Origin: Akkermansiaceae bacterium UBA5020
Lineage (GTDB): Bacteria > Verrucomicrobiota > Verrucomicrobiia > Verrucomicrobiales > DEV007
DNA: 8,846 bases
Reading direction: 5' to 3'
Assembly: GCA_002396885.1 (NCBI GenBank)
Contig: DGXY01000065.1
Span: forward strand, 1-8,846
Shown: piece by piece, positions 1 to 5,500 of the stretch
Layout of the letters: every line of letters starts with the position of its first letter
How positions within the stretch are numbered: the first letter of the stretch is position 1
Translations under genes and position numbers: made by a program
Notes under the pieces: model-generated
Databases searched by the model: none
The model's input: only the letters and a program-made list of their open reading frames with translations
Told to the model about the DNA's origin: nothing

Positions 1-16
1 CATGACGAGGCCCGCG

Positions 17-24
17 AAAGGAGG
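17..24 (+). promoter_or_regulatory. Strong ribosome binding site of the VRR-NUC gene
   Basis: AAAGGAGG lies 8 bases before the ATG at 33. It is the best Shine-Dalgarno match in the window and fixes the start of the first gene. Most later genes lack such a site and start within the stop codon of the gene before, so this may be a main ribosome entry point. A TGA at 3-5 could be the end of an upstream gene, but this cannot be decided from 32 bases. Confidence 0.8.
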
Positions 25-32
25 CTTTTCCG

Positions 33-695
33 ATGAAAAAACGAACCTACACCCTTGAGAAACAATCTGAGTCCACGGCGCAGACCGTTCTCATGACCTG
101 GGCGAAGTTCCAGGCGAACCTGCTCCCGGGCATCGACCTGCTCCATGCGATCCCGAACGGTGGGCACCGGCACATCAATGTCGCCCGCCAGATGAAGCGG
201 GAGGGCGTCACCTCCGGTGTGCCTGACCTCTGCCTCCCGGTGGCCCGAGGAGGTCACCACGGTCTCTACATCGAGATGAAGGCCGAGCACAAGCGTCCGA
301 AGGCGGGCGGCGCCGGCGGAGTTGATCCCGCGCAGGTCGTGTGGCTCCGCCGTCTCACCGAGGAAGGCTACCTGGCAGTGGTCTGCTGGGGCTGGGAGGA
401 GGCGAAGCGCACGATCGAGACCTACTTGAAACCGGAGCCCCCGGCGACCTATGTGCCCACGTTCCGCGAGCGTTTCCTCGAGATCGCCGTGGACGGTCGC
501 ATCCGCACGGTGAGGCAGATCCGGGACGACTTGGGCCTGACCGAATCCTTCAACGTCACGGAGGCCCTCAGATCGCTTCAGGGAGCGCTCGCGGCCGAGG
601 CACACGCCTGGAGACTCAGGACGCACACCCTGACCTCCCGGGCCCATGTGAGCATCTGGTGGCTCGAGAAGAGAAAGGAGACCCCCACCCCATGA
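33..695 (+). CDS. VRR-NUC domain nuclease with C-terminal extension
   Basis: This 220-residue protein carries a VRR-NUC fold, a PD-(D/E)XK-type nuclease found in phages and in the FAN1 repair enzyme. Visible motifs are IPNGG at about residues 40-44, GVPDL at 62-66 with the metal-binding Asp65, the E-x-K pair Glu81/Lys83 in YIEMKAE, and Gln101 in the helix before EEGYLAVVCWGWEEA. Phage members of the family are usually 90-150 residues and are thought to cut branched or structured DNA. The extra C-terminal part, about residues 130-220, contains RTVRQIRDDLGLTESFNVTEALRSL, which reads like a winged helix-turn-helix and might place the nuclease on DNA. The start is fixed by AAAGGAGG 8 bases upstream. 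The stop overlaps the next ATG, so it is coupled to the replication gene. The nuclease call is firm; the DNA-binding role of the tail is inferred. Confidence 0.88.
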   Translation: MKKRTYTLEKQSESTAQTVLMTWAKFQANLLPGIDLLHAIPNGGHRHINVARQMKREGVTSGVPDLCLPVARGGHHGLYIEMKAEHKRPKAGGAGGVDPAQVVWLRRLTEEGYLAVVCWGWEEAKRTIETYLKPEPPATYVPTFRERFLEIAVDGRIRTVRQIRDDLGLTESFNVTEALRSLQGALAAEAHAWRLRTHTLTSRAHVSIWWLEKRKETPTP

Positions 696-1966
696 GTCAC
701 CCGTTTTACATCATCAAGGACTGGGACACCCACTACGAGAATTCCCGGTCTCGCGCGGTCGAGAACCTCCGGTGGGTCTCCGTCCCGAACAAGCACGATG
801 GCGAAGGCTATGGTTTGACCATGGAGCAGGACAATGCGGCGGAGCTTTTCGCGGCCTGGGTGCTCATCGTCCAGGTGGCATCGAAGTGTCAGTCGCGCGG
901 CACCCTGGCGAGGGACGATGGCAGCCCCCTGACGGCTCGGTCGCTTGCAGCAAAGACTCGCGCACCCGAGGCATGGTTCACTGCCGCTCTCGAGTTCTTC
1001 ACTACCAAGACCTTATGGCTTGAGCGTCACTCGCCTGATAGTGTGGCATCACCCGACCATCACCTGACTATCACCCAGCCATCACCCTCCTATCAGGTAT
1101 CTGCCGATAGAAGGGAAGGGAATAGAAGAGAAGAGAAAGGAATAGGAGAGGATCCTTCCTTCCCTAGTTCTGAAACGTACGTCGAAAGTAGACCGACCGT
1201 CTCCACCGCTGAAGGAAGGAAGGAAGCCCAGCCTTCAGCTTCGCAAAAAGGAAGAGAGGAAAGCCTGGGATGCTCAGAGGAAGTCTTCATGATCATCGCC
1301 CGCCGGCAGGACATCGATGAGACCTTCGCCAAGAGAATCTATTTAGACCTCCTGGCGAGCGGCTGGAAGTCCGCAAATGGTTCTCGGGTGGTTTCACCCG
1401 CCAGCTACCTCCTAGCCCTCTGGAGCGCACGGGAGGAGGCAGCAAAGGCATCCTCAGGAATCCGCGAACCGTGGATGGTCGATCGGGACCTGAAGCGGCT
1501 GAAGGACGAGATCAAGCGCATCTCGGAAGATCCCGCATCGAAACACGGCGGCCGAGGAGCGACCCTGTCGTGGGAAGAGCACAAGGAACGCTACCGGGCC
1601 GACTGGATGACGGTGGTGAAGCTCAACCACGACGAGGCCAAAGCGAAACTACCCGAGGACTTCAAAGCCTTCGAAGCCTCCCTCGAGGAAACCCGCGCGG
1701 AGATGCGCAAGGGCGCCGCGATGCTCGGGATCCCCGCGGACCAGGCCGACTCCGAGGATGTCCGGCTCGAGCACTTCGTGACCTGCTTCCCCGATGACTG
1801 CCCGACCTTCGAGCGATGGGACAAGCAGTGGAACAAGGCCAACACTTGGAAGGATCCCAAGACCCTAACCGAGGAAGCAAAGGCCGAGATCAGTCTGCTG
1901 CGGTCCCAGGTCACGGCACTGGAGAACGAACGGCGGAGTCTGCTGTCGAAGGTAGTCCACCCTTGA
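692..1966 (+). CDS. Phage replication initiation protein (replisome-organizer type)
   Basis: The start is the ATG overlapping the nuclease stop codon, with AAAGGAG at 674-680; the frame is open further upstream, but that part is only a shadow of the nuclease gene. The protein has 424 residues. Residues 1-112 carry a conserved phage N-terminal domain: IKDWDTHYENSRSR, WVSVPNKHDGEGY, then VASKCQSRGTL and a wHTH-like segment (TARSLAAKTR) ending in LWLERH. Such domains occur in phage replisome organizers that bind the origin and recruit the host helicase. Residues 112-190 are a charged, Ser-rich, low-complexity linker. The rest is helical (FAKRIYLDLLASGW, SYLLALWSAREEA) and ends in a probable coiled coil near EISLLRSQVTALENERRSLL. 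No Walker motif is present, so it is not the helicase loader. The linker DNA holds the candidate origin. The functional call rests on the N-terminal domain and on context. Confidence 0.72.
   Translation: MSHPFYIIKDWDTHYENSRSRAVENLRWVSVPNKHDGEGYGLTMEQDNAAELFAAWVLIVQVASKCQSRGTLARDDGSPLTARSLAAKTRAPEAWFTAALEFFTTKTLWLERHSPDSVASPDHHLTITQPSPSYQVSADRREGNRREEKGIGEDPSFPSSETYVESRPTVSTAEGRKEAQPSASQKGREESLGCSEEVFMIIARRQDIDETFAKRIYLDLLASGWKSANGSRVVSPASYLLALWSAREEAAKASSGIREPWMVDRDLKRLKDEIKRISEDPASKHGGRGATLSWEEHKERYRADWMTVVKLNHDEAKAKLPEDFKAFEASLEETRAEMRKGAAMLGIPADQADSEDVRLEHFVTCFPDDCPTFERWDKQWNKANTWKDPKTLTEEAKAEISLLRSQVTALENERRSLLSKVVHP
1048..1102 (+). repeat. Five direct repeats with an 11-bp period (iteron-like)
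   Basis: ATCACC begins at 1048, 1059, 1070 and 1081, and a partial copy (ATCAGG) begins at 1092, giving an exact 11-bp spacing. The units are ATCACCCGACC, ATCACCTGACT, ATCACCCAGCC, ATCACCCTCCT and ATCAGGTATCT. The first six bases are invariant in four copies and the rest drifts. One unit per helical turn would put all copies on the same face of the DNA. The 11-bp unit shifts reading frame at each copy, so this is not a repeated peptide. Confidence 0.75.
1109..1152 (+). other. Purine-rich tract, possible DNA unwinding region
   Basis: 42 of 44 bases on the + strand are purines, broken only by T at 1123 and 1143, and the tract is richer in A+T (about 57%) than its surroundings. It starts directly after the repeat array and encodes part of the charged linker (RREGNRREEKG). 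Strand-asymmetric purine tracts next to iterons act as unwinding regions in lambdoid origins. A plain alternative is a low-complexity Arg/Glu/Lys/Gly linker that happens to use purine-only codons. Confidence 0.55.
1208..1239 (+). repeat. 8-bp perfect inverted repeat (hairpin dyad)
   Basis: GCTGAAGG at 1208-1215 pairs perfectly with CCTTCAGC at 1232-1239 across a 16-base loop made mostly of GGAA repeats. The GAAGGAAGGAAGGAAG run at 1211-1226 can also pair with CCTTCCTTCCC at 1154-1164, so two competing hairpins are possible. The position after the purine tract matches the inverted repeat of lambda-type origins. It lies inside the replication gene, so a terminator is unlikely. Confidence 0.5.
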
Positions 1967-1984
1967 TTTTCGTGGGAATAGAGC

Positions 1985-2470
1985 GTGTCCATGAAGATGA
2001 TCCTGAACCCACGGCAAGCCAAATTTGCGGAGCTTTACGTCGCCAGTGGCAACGCGACCCGTGCCTATGGCGAAGCTTACGACGTCGCGAAAACCGAAGA
2101 GGGGAATTTCCCAGGATGGTGCGCGACCGACGGGAACCGTTTGCTCAGAAATGAGAAGGTCCAGGCCGAGGTCGAGCGGATCAAGGGCGAGAATCAAGCG
2201 CTAGCATCGCTCTCACGCGAGGAGACGCTCGACTACCTTGTCTCGGTCATCACCACCCCGGTCGGGGAGATCGGCCCTGACAGTGCGCTGTGTGAGGAAT
2301 ACGAGGTGAAGCCGGACGGCACCGTGAAGGTGAAGTGCGTTTCGAAGCTGGGAGCGGTGAAGGAACTGGTCCGACTGACGGGCATGGCCGCACCGGAAAA
2401 AAAGGAGGTCTCGTTCGACTCCGAGGTCACTGCCATGCTCGCCGGCATCATGGGCGCCAAAGAATTATGA
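1985..2470 (+). CDS. terS: Terminase small subunit (Terminase_2 family)
   Basis: The protein (161 residues from the GTG at 1985, 159 from the ATG at 1991) recognises phage DNA and hands it to the large subunit for packaging. Its N-terminus has the Terminase_2 signature LNPRQAKFAELYVASGNATRAYGEAY, a helix-turn-helix, followed by GNRLLRNEKVQAEVERIK, the usual second helical part. The length is typical of the family. The later part (EETLDYLVSVITTPVG, SKLGAVKELVRLTG) fits the oligomerisation region. Start choice is unsure: GGGA at 1974-1977 suits the GTG, a GAG at 1981-1983 suits the ATG. The stop overlaps the next start as ATGA. The large terminase lies about 500 bases downstream, which supports the call. 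An A-AAA-AAG heptamer at 2398-2404 is in the correct phase for -1 slippage. Confidence 0.88.
   Translation: MSMKMILNPRQAKFAELYVASGNATRAYGEAYDVAKTEEGNFPGWCATDGNRLLRNEKVQAEVERIKGENQALASLSREETLDYLVSVITTPVGEIGPDSALCEEYEVKPDGTVKVKCVSKLGAVKELVRLTGMAAPEKKEVSFDSEVTAMLAGIMGAKEL
2398..2404 (+). promoter_or_regulatory. Possible -1 frameshift heptamer in terS
   Basis: The zero-frame codons GAA-AAA-AAG form A-AAA-AAG, the slippery type used in E. coli dnaX. A -1 shift would run through 2405-2466 without a stop and enter the frame of the SSB-tipped gene, giving a TerS fusion ending at 2775. A weak hairpin (CCATG with CATGG, about 2423-2454) lies downstream. No clear upstream stimulatory Shine-Dalgarno was seen. 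Treat this as a hypothesis. Confidence 0.22.
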
Positions 2471-2775
2471 AAGCACGACGAACACACAATGTCGTCGCCA
2501 CCATCGGGACCTACAAAGGCCGGGACGGCGCCGAGAAAAAACGATACGCAACATGCGGCACGGCATTCACAGGGGAGGACGGTCGCCTCTCGTTCAAGTT
2601 GGAGGTCGTGCCAGTCTCGCCGGAATGGTCTGGGTGGTTCAAGCTCTACGAGATCGAAGACCGGCGAGAAGAGCAACCGATCCCCGCGGCCGGCCGATAC
2701 GAGAACTCCGATGCACTATCGAGGAATGAGCCGACCCGCGATCCTCTCCTTGGTGATGAAGACATCCCGTTTTGA
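2467..2775 (+). CDS. Small protein with SSB-like acidic C-terminal tip
   Basis: The protein has 102 residues from the ATG that overlaps the terS stop codon; it has no Shine-Dalgarno of its own, so it is probably translated by coupling. The N-terminal two thirds read as beta-strands with turns: HNVVATIGTYKGRDGAEKKRY, TAFTGEDGRLSFKLEVVPV, then WSGWFKLYEIE. A hydrophilic, Arg/Pro-containing linker follows from about residue 68. The last residues are LLGDEDIPF, very close to the bacterial SSB tip DDDIPF, which binds the SSB partners such as exonuclease I, RecO and PriA. A short beta domain, a flexible linker and this tip give the architecture of a compact SSB. I do not recognise a standard OB-fold SSB family here, so single-strand binding is inferred. 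A protein that only mimics the tip to recruit host repair enzymes is the main alternative. Confidence 0.75.
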   Translation: MKARRTHNVVATIGTYKGRDGAEKKRYATCGTAFTGEDGRLSFKLEVVPVSPEWSGWFKLYEIEDRREEQPIPAAGRYENSDALSRNEPTRDPLLGDEDIPF

Positions 2776-2778
2776 CCT

Positions 2779-2967
2779 ATGAGCAACGAAAAAACGAGCA
2801 AGCTAAAAAACTTTGGCGACACGAGACGAGCTATTGATGCTGCCGCCGAACGCAAGGCCAATCATCTCAAGAATAGCACCTGCCTCAGAAAGGGGAAGGG
2901 CGGGAAGCTCCGCATGATCCTGCACACCGAGCGGACCATGTTCGGCGAGGAGTGCGACCAGTGGTGA
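2779..2967 (+). CDS. Small basic protein of unknown function
   Basis: This 62-residue protein starts 3 bases after the SSB-tipped gene and ends in TGATG, sharing a base with the likely terL start codon. It is rich in Lys and Arg (KTSKLKNFGDTRRAIDAAAERK, LRKGKGGKLR) with two cysteines far apart, so no zinc-binding pattern is apparent. Signal peptide and membrane segments are absent. The tight spacing on both sides supports a real gene. A DNA-binding or packaging accessory role would fit its charge and position, but nothing in the sequence proves it. Confidence 0.55.
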   Translation: MSNEKTSKLKNFGDTRRAIDAAAERKANHLKNSTCLRKGKGGKLRMILHTERTMFGEECDQW

Positions 2968-4550
2968 TGACGCCCGCCCTCCAGGCCCTCGAGGCGAAGC
3001 TCTCGTCGAAGCAGTGGAGGATGGAAAACCTCTACCTCATCCTGCCCGAGGACGGCATGGAACCGGAGCCGCTCCAACTGCGGGCGGAGCAGAGGCAGTT
3101 CCAGAAGGAACGACACCACCGGAACTTCGTCGCCAAGGGCCGAAAGCTAGGGATGAGCACCTTCATCGTCCTCGACAACGGAGACGAGTGTCTATTCAAT
3201 GCCAACTTCTCCGCCGGCATCATCGACCTGGCCGAGAAGGACGCGTTCGACAAACTAGGCATTTTCAAGTTCGCCTGGGACAATGGGCCGCGACATCCCG
3301 ACCCGGCCATCGCCACACTGTGGAAGATGATCCACAAGGCGAACCCTCTCACCAGGGAGCGCGATGGGCGCCTCGAGTTCGCGAACGGTTCGACCTATGC
3401 TGCCGGCACCTCCTACGTCGGGAAAACTCCCCAACGTCTCCACGTTTCGGAATACGGGCCGATCTCGGCCGCATCGCCCGCGAAGGCCTCGAAGATCAAG
3501 CGGGGATCGATCAACTCGGTCCCGCCCGACGGCATCGTGGACATCGAAACCACCATGGAAGGCGGCAAGTTCGGCGAGTGCTACCTGCTCTTCTCGCTCG
3601 CCCTCGAGAACGAAGGGAAGCCGATCTCGAAGCTCGACTGGAAACTGCACTTTTTTCCTTGGTGGGGTCACCCGAGTTACACCCTGCCAGGTGGCAAGCC
3701 CAACCGGGGCGATACCATCGACTACTTCGCCGAGATCGAGAAGACGCACGGGCTCAAGATCCCCCTCGACCGTCAGGCCTGGTATGAGGCGAAGAAGCGG
3801 GAGCAGTCAGATGACATGTATCAGCAGTTCCCGACGACGATCGAGGAATGCGATCGACAGATTGTTCCAGGGCAAATCTTTCCTGAGCTCAAGCGGGTGC
3901 GAGCGGAGGGCCGGGTGAAGGCCTTCAACAAGGAACCGGGCCGACCGATCTTCACGACTTGGGACTTGGGATCCTCGGACAACATGTCGGGGTGGCTCGT
4001 CCAGCCGTCAGGCCGGGATCACTGCTTCTTCTCCTGGTGTGCTGGCGAGGGTGCCGGCGCCCCGTCAGTCGCCGAGGTGATGAGGGCCTGGGAGGCGCAG
4101 CATGGACCGATCGCAGGGCACTTCCTGCCCCATGATGCCAACCTCACCGACAAGGGATCCGGCAAGACCTACGTCGACCAACTCGTCGAGTGCGGGATCC
4201 CTCGCCAATCGATCACGGTGGTGCCGCGGATTCCTGACCTGTGGGTCGGGGTCGGGGAGGTGCGAAAGATCCTCCCGAATTGCTGGTTCCACACCGAGAC
4301 CGATCAACCGGTGATGAGCGAGACCGGCGCCAAGCTTCCCGGGGGAGTCGGCCGGCTCGAGGGATACCGCAAAAAGCTCGATCAATCGACTGGCATCCTC
4401 CGGGACATTCCGGTGAAAGATGTCTGCGATCACACTGCCGATGCTCTTCGCACCTATGCCGAGGCCTTGAGCCGGGGCCTGGTGCGGGCCGATGTGAAAA
4501 AACCCTCGAGCGGTGCGGTGGTAGTCAAATCAGGATGGCGGGGCGCATGA
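2967..4550 (+). CDS. terL: Terminase large subunit (packaging ATPase and nuclease)
   Basis: This is the DNA packaging motor that pumps the genome through the portal and cuts it. With the ATG at 2967 it has 527 residues. The ATPase part has a divergent Walker A, GRKLGMST at 58-65, the Walker B-like LHVSEYG at 158-164 and the coupling motif ETTMEG at 194-199. The RNase H-like nuclease part has TTWDLG with Asp333, LPHDAN with Asp390 and DVCDHTADALR at 485-494 with its acidic residues. Order and spacing match phage large terminases, so the protein appears complete. Start choice is open: GAGGAG at 2947-2952 is better spaced for the GTG codons at 2961 or 2964, which would add one or two residues, while the ATG gives the TGATG coupling with the gene before. 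It overlaps the next gene by an ATGA. Confidence 0.93.
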   Translation: MTPALQALEAKLSSKQWRMENLYLILPEDGMEPEPLQLRAEQRQFQKERHHRNFVAKGRKLGMSTFIVLDNGDECLFNANFSAGIIDLAEKDAFDKLGIFKFAWDNGPRHPDPAIATLWKMIHKANPLTRERDGRLEFANGSTYAAGTSYVGKTPQRLHVSEYGPISAASPAKASKIKRGSINSVPPDGIVDIETTMEGGKFGECYLLFSLALENEGKPISKLDWKLHFFPWWGHPSYTLPGGKPNRGDTIDYFAEIEKTHGLKIPLDRQAWYEAKKREQSDDMYQQFPTTIEECDRQIVPGQIFPELKRVRAEGRVKAFNKEPGRPIFTTWDLGSSDNMSGWLVQPSGRDHCFFSWCAGEGAGAPSVAEVMRAWEAQHGPIAGHFLPHDANLTDKGSGKTYVDQLVECGIPRQSITVVPRIPDLWVGVGEVRKILPNCWFHTETDQPVMSETGAKLPGGVGRLEGYRKKLDQSTGILRDIPVKDVCDHTADALRTYAEALSRGLVRADVKKPSSGAVVVKSGWRGA

Positions 4551-4933
4551 CACCCTACCTCCTCGCCCGGTCCGTCTACGAATCCGAGCCCTGCGCCAGG
4601 ACTTTCGAGGAGGACTTGCTCGCCCACCTCTACACCGGATATGTGGTCTCGACTCCCGAGGTCTTCCTGATGTTCCGGCTAGTGCATAGTGCTGCGGATC
4701 CAGAGCAAATCCTCGACCCGTGGACGATCTTCGAGGGCGGCGACTGCTGGCATGTTTACCTAGCTGCCGGCGATGCCTCGCAGTTTCACGCCCATTTTCC
4801 ACAGTCCCTCCAGTGGGTCTCCTTCGAGCGAAAAAACCGTTTGCGCTTCCGTCGCTATAGAAGTTGTGCCTCGAAACTGGCACACCATGGAAACCGACGG
4901 TCCCTACTTCGATACCTCCCTCATCGGTCCTGA
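4547..4933 (+). CDS. Conserved-looking phage protein of unknown function
   Basis: The protein has 128 residues from the ATG in the terL stop codon. It begins MTPYLLARSVYESEPCARTF and continues with a hydrophobic core (VFLMFRLVHSA) and aromatic patches (DCWHVYLAAGD, SLQWVSFERKNRLRFRRY). This looks like a compact globular domain ending at about residue 105. The final 22 residues are basic and lie partly over the start of the next gene, which begins 47 bases before this stop. No catalytic motif, signal peptide or transmembrane helix is evident. Its place between terL and the portal gene suggests a head, tail or DNA-ejection role, but that is only context. Confidence 0.68.
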   Translation: MTPYLLARSVYESEPCARTFEEDLLAHLYTGYVVSTPEVFLMFRLVHSAADPEQILDPWTIFEGGDCWHVYLAAGDASQFHAHFPQSLQWVSFERKNRLRFRRYRSCASKLAHHGNRRSLLRYLPHRS

Positions 4934-5315
4934 CGGCAAGATGACTCGCCTGCACAAGGGCGGAAAGGACAAGGCGAACGCGTTGCAGGCGGAGGCGAAT
5001 GCCCTCGCGATGCGCAACATCAGAATCGAGAAGAGGCAGAACAAAGTCGAGAACCGGATCGCCGTCCGCACGGCGCAAGCGGACCGAAAGTCTGCGGCCG
5101 CCTCGGCCCGGACTCTCGCCTCGGCGCAGGCGGAGGCAACCAAGGCCCTCCAGGAATCGCAGGCCGGCAATGCGCCGACCCAATACATCGAGGACGAGGA
5201 AGCGATCGCCCGCGCAAAAATGGCGAGGGGAATGGGCGGAGGTGCCTTCGGAGTCTCCTCGTCCCGTGCCATGTCGCAGTTCGGTCTCGGGGGGGCGCCT
5301 TCCTATCTCGGATGA
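4887..5315 (+). CDS. Ala-rich helical protein, possible internal virion protein
   Basis: The protein has 142 residues from the ATG at 4887; the open frame reaches back to 4773, but that part is Ser/Pro-rich and looks like a shadow of the gene before. After METDGPYFDTSLIG comes a long charged, alanine-rich helix, about residues 30-110 (NALQAEANALAMRNIRIEKR, SAAASARTLASAQAEATKAL), with coiled-coil character. The C-terminus is glycine-rich (GMGGGAFGVSSSRAMSQFGL). Small Ala-rich helical proteins with glycine-rich ends are typical of podovirus ejection proteins such as T7 gp14, so an internal virion role is a reasonable guess. It has no clear Shine-Dalgarno and probably depends on coupling. It shares ATGA with the next gene. 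Confidence 0.68.
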   Translation: METDGPYFDTSLIGPDGKMTRLHKGGKDKANALQAEANALAMRNIRIEKRQNKVENRIAVRTAQADRKSAAASARTLASAQAEATKALQESQAGNAPTQYIEDEEAIARAKMARGMGGGAFGVSSSRAMSQFGLGGAPSYLG

Positions 5316-5500
5316 TCGCAAGACTCACGACCACGCTTCACGAGACTTCGATCGTGACCCTGGTCGAGATCGACGAGGACCCCAGCAAGAACACCCAGAT
5401 CACGATGGAATATGAAGATCAAATTCCGATGGACCGACTGGGAGTGACCCAAGCTCTCACCGCAATTGCTCGCGAGGTTGCCATGCAGATCGCCAAGTAA
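5312..5500 (+). CDS. Small protein of unknown function upstream of portal
   Basis: This 62-residue protein starts in the preceding stop codon (ATGA) and ends in TAATG, sharing a base with the portal start. It consists of a short beta-like N-terminal half (RLTTTLHETSIVTLVEIDED) and an amphipathic C-terminal helix (VTQALTAIAREVAMQIAK). No family is recognised. The overlaps on both sides show that it is part of the coupled block. Confidence 0.6.
   Translation: MIARLTTTLHETSIVTLVEIDEDPSKNTQITMEYEDQIPMDRLGVTQALTAIAREVAMQIAK

Larger units (their letters stand above)
1034..1239 (+). other. Candidate phage replication origin inside the replication gene
   Basis: Three elements follow each other within 206 bases of the replication gene: five 11-bp repeats flanked by an 8-bp inverted repeat (CCTGATAG at 1034-1041, CTATCAGG at 1090-1097), a 44-nt purine tract, and an 8-bp hairpin dyad. 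In phage lambda the origin lies inside gene O with the same order of iterons, purine-rich unwinding region and inverted repeat, also over the linker between the DNA-binding and partner-binding halves of the protein. The repeat period is not a multiple of three, so coding constraint does not explain it. No DnaA box was seen. Origin function is inferred. Confidence 0.5.

Noticed and set aside
341..691. Upstream extension of the replication protein
   Set aside because: The extension is a frame-shifted shadow of the nuclease gene (Gly/Arg/Pro-rich); the ATG at 692 has a Shine-Dalgarno and begins the conserved N-terminal domain.
814..840. TTGACC and ACAATG resembling promoter -35 and -10 boxes
   Set aside because: The spacing is far too short for a sigma70-type promoter, and the site lies within the conserved domain of the replication gene.
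1109..1230. Start of a CRISPR-like or microsatellite array
   Set aside because: There are no regular spacers or palindromic repeats; the GGAA runs are short purine-rich coding sequence.
2335..2466. Upstream start for the SSB-tipped protein
   Set aside because: The extra 44 residues are His/Arg/Gly-rich and lie wholly within terS; the ATGA overlap at 2467 is the natural start. The open frame is kept only as part of the frameshift hypothesis.
4530..5321. 263-codon open frame on the minus strand
   Set aside because: It covers three short + strand genes, has an Arg-rich low-complexity product and breaks the uniform gene direction.
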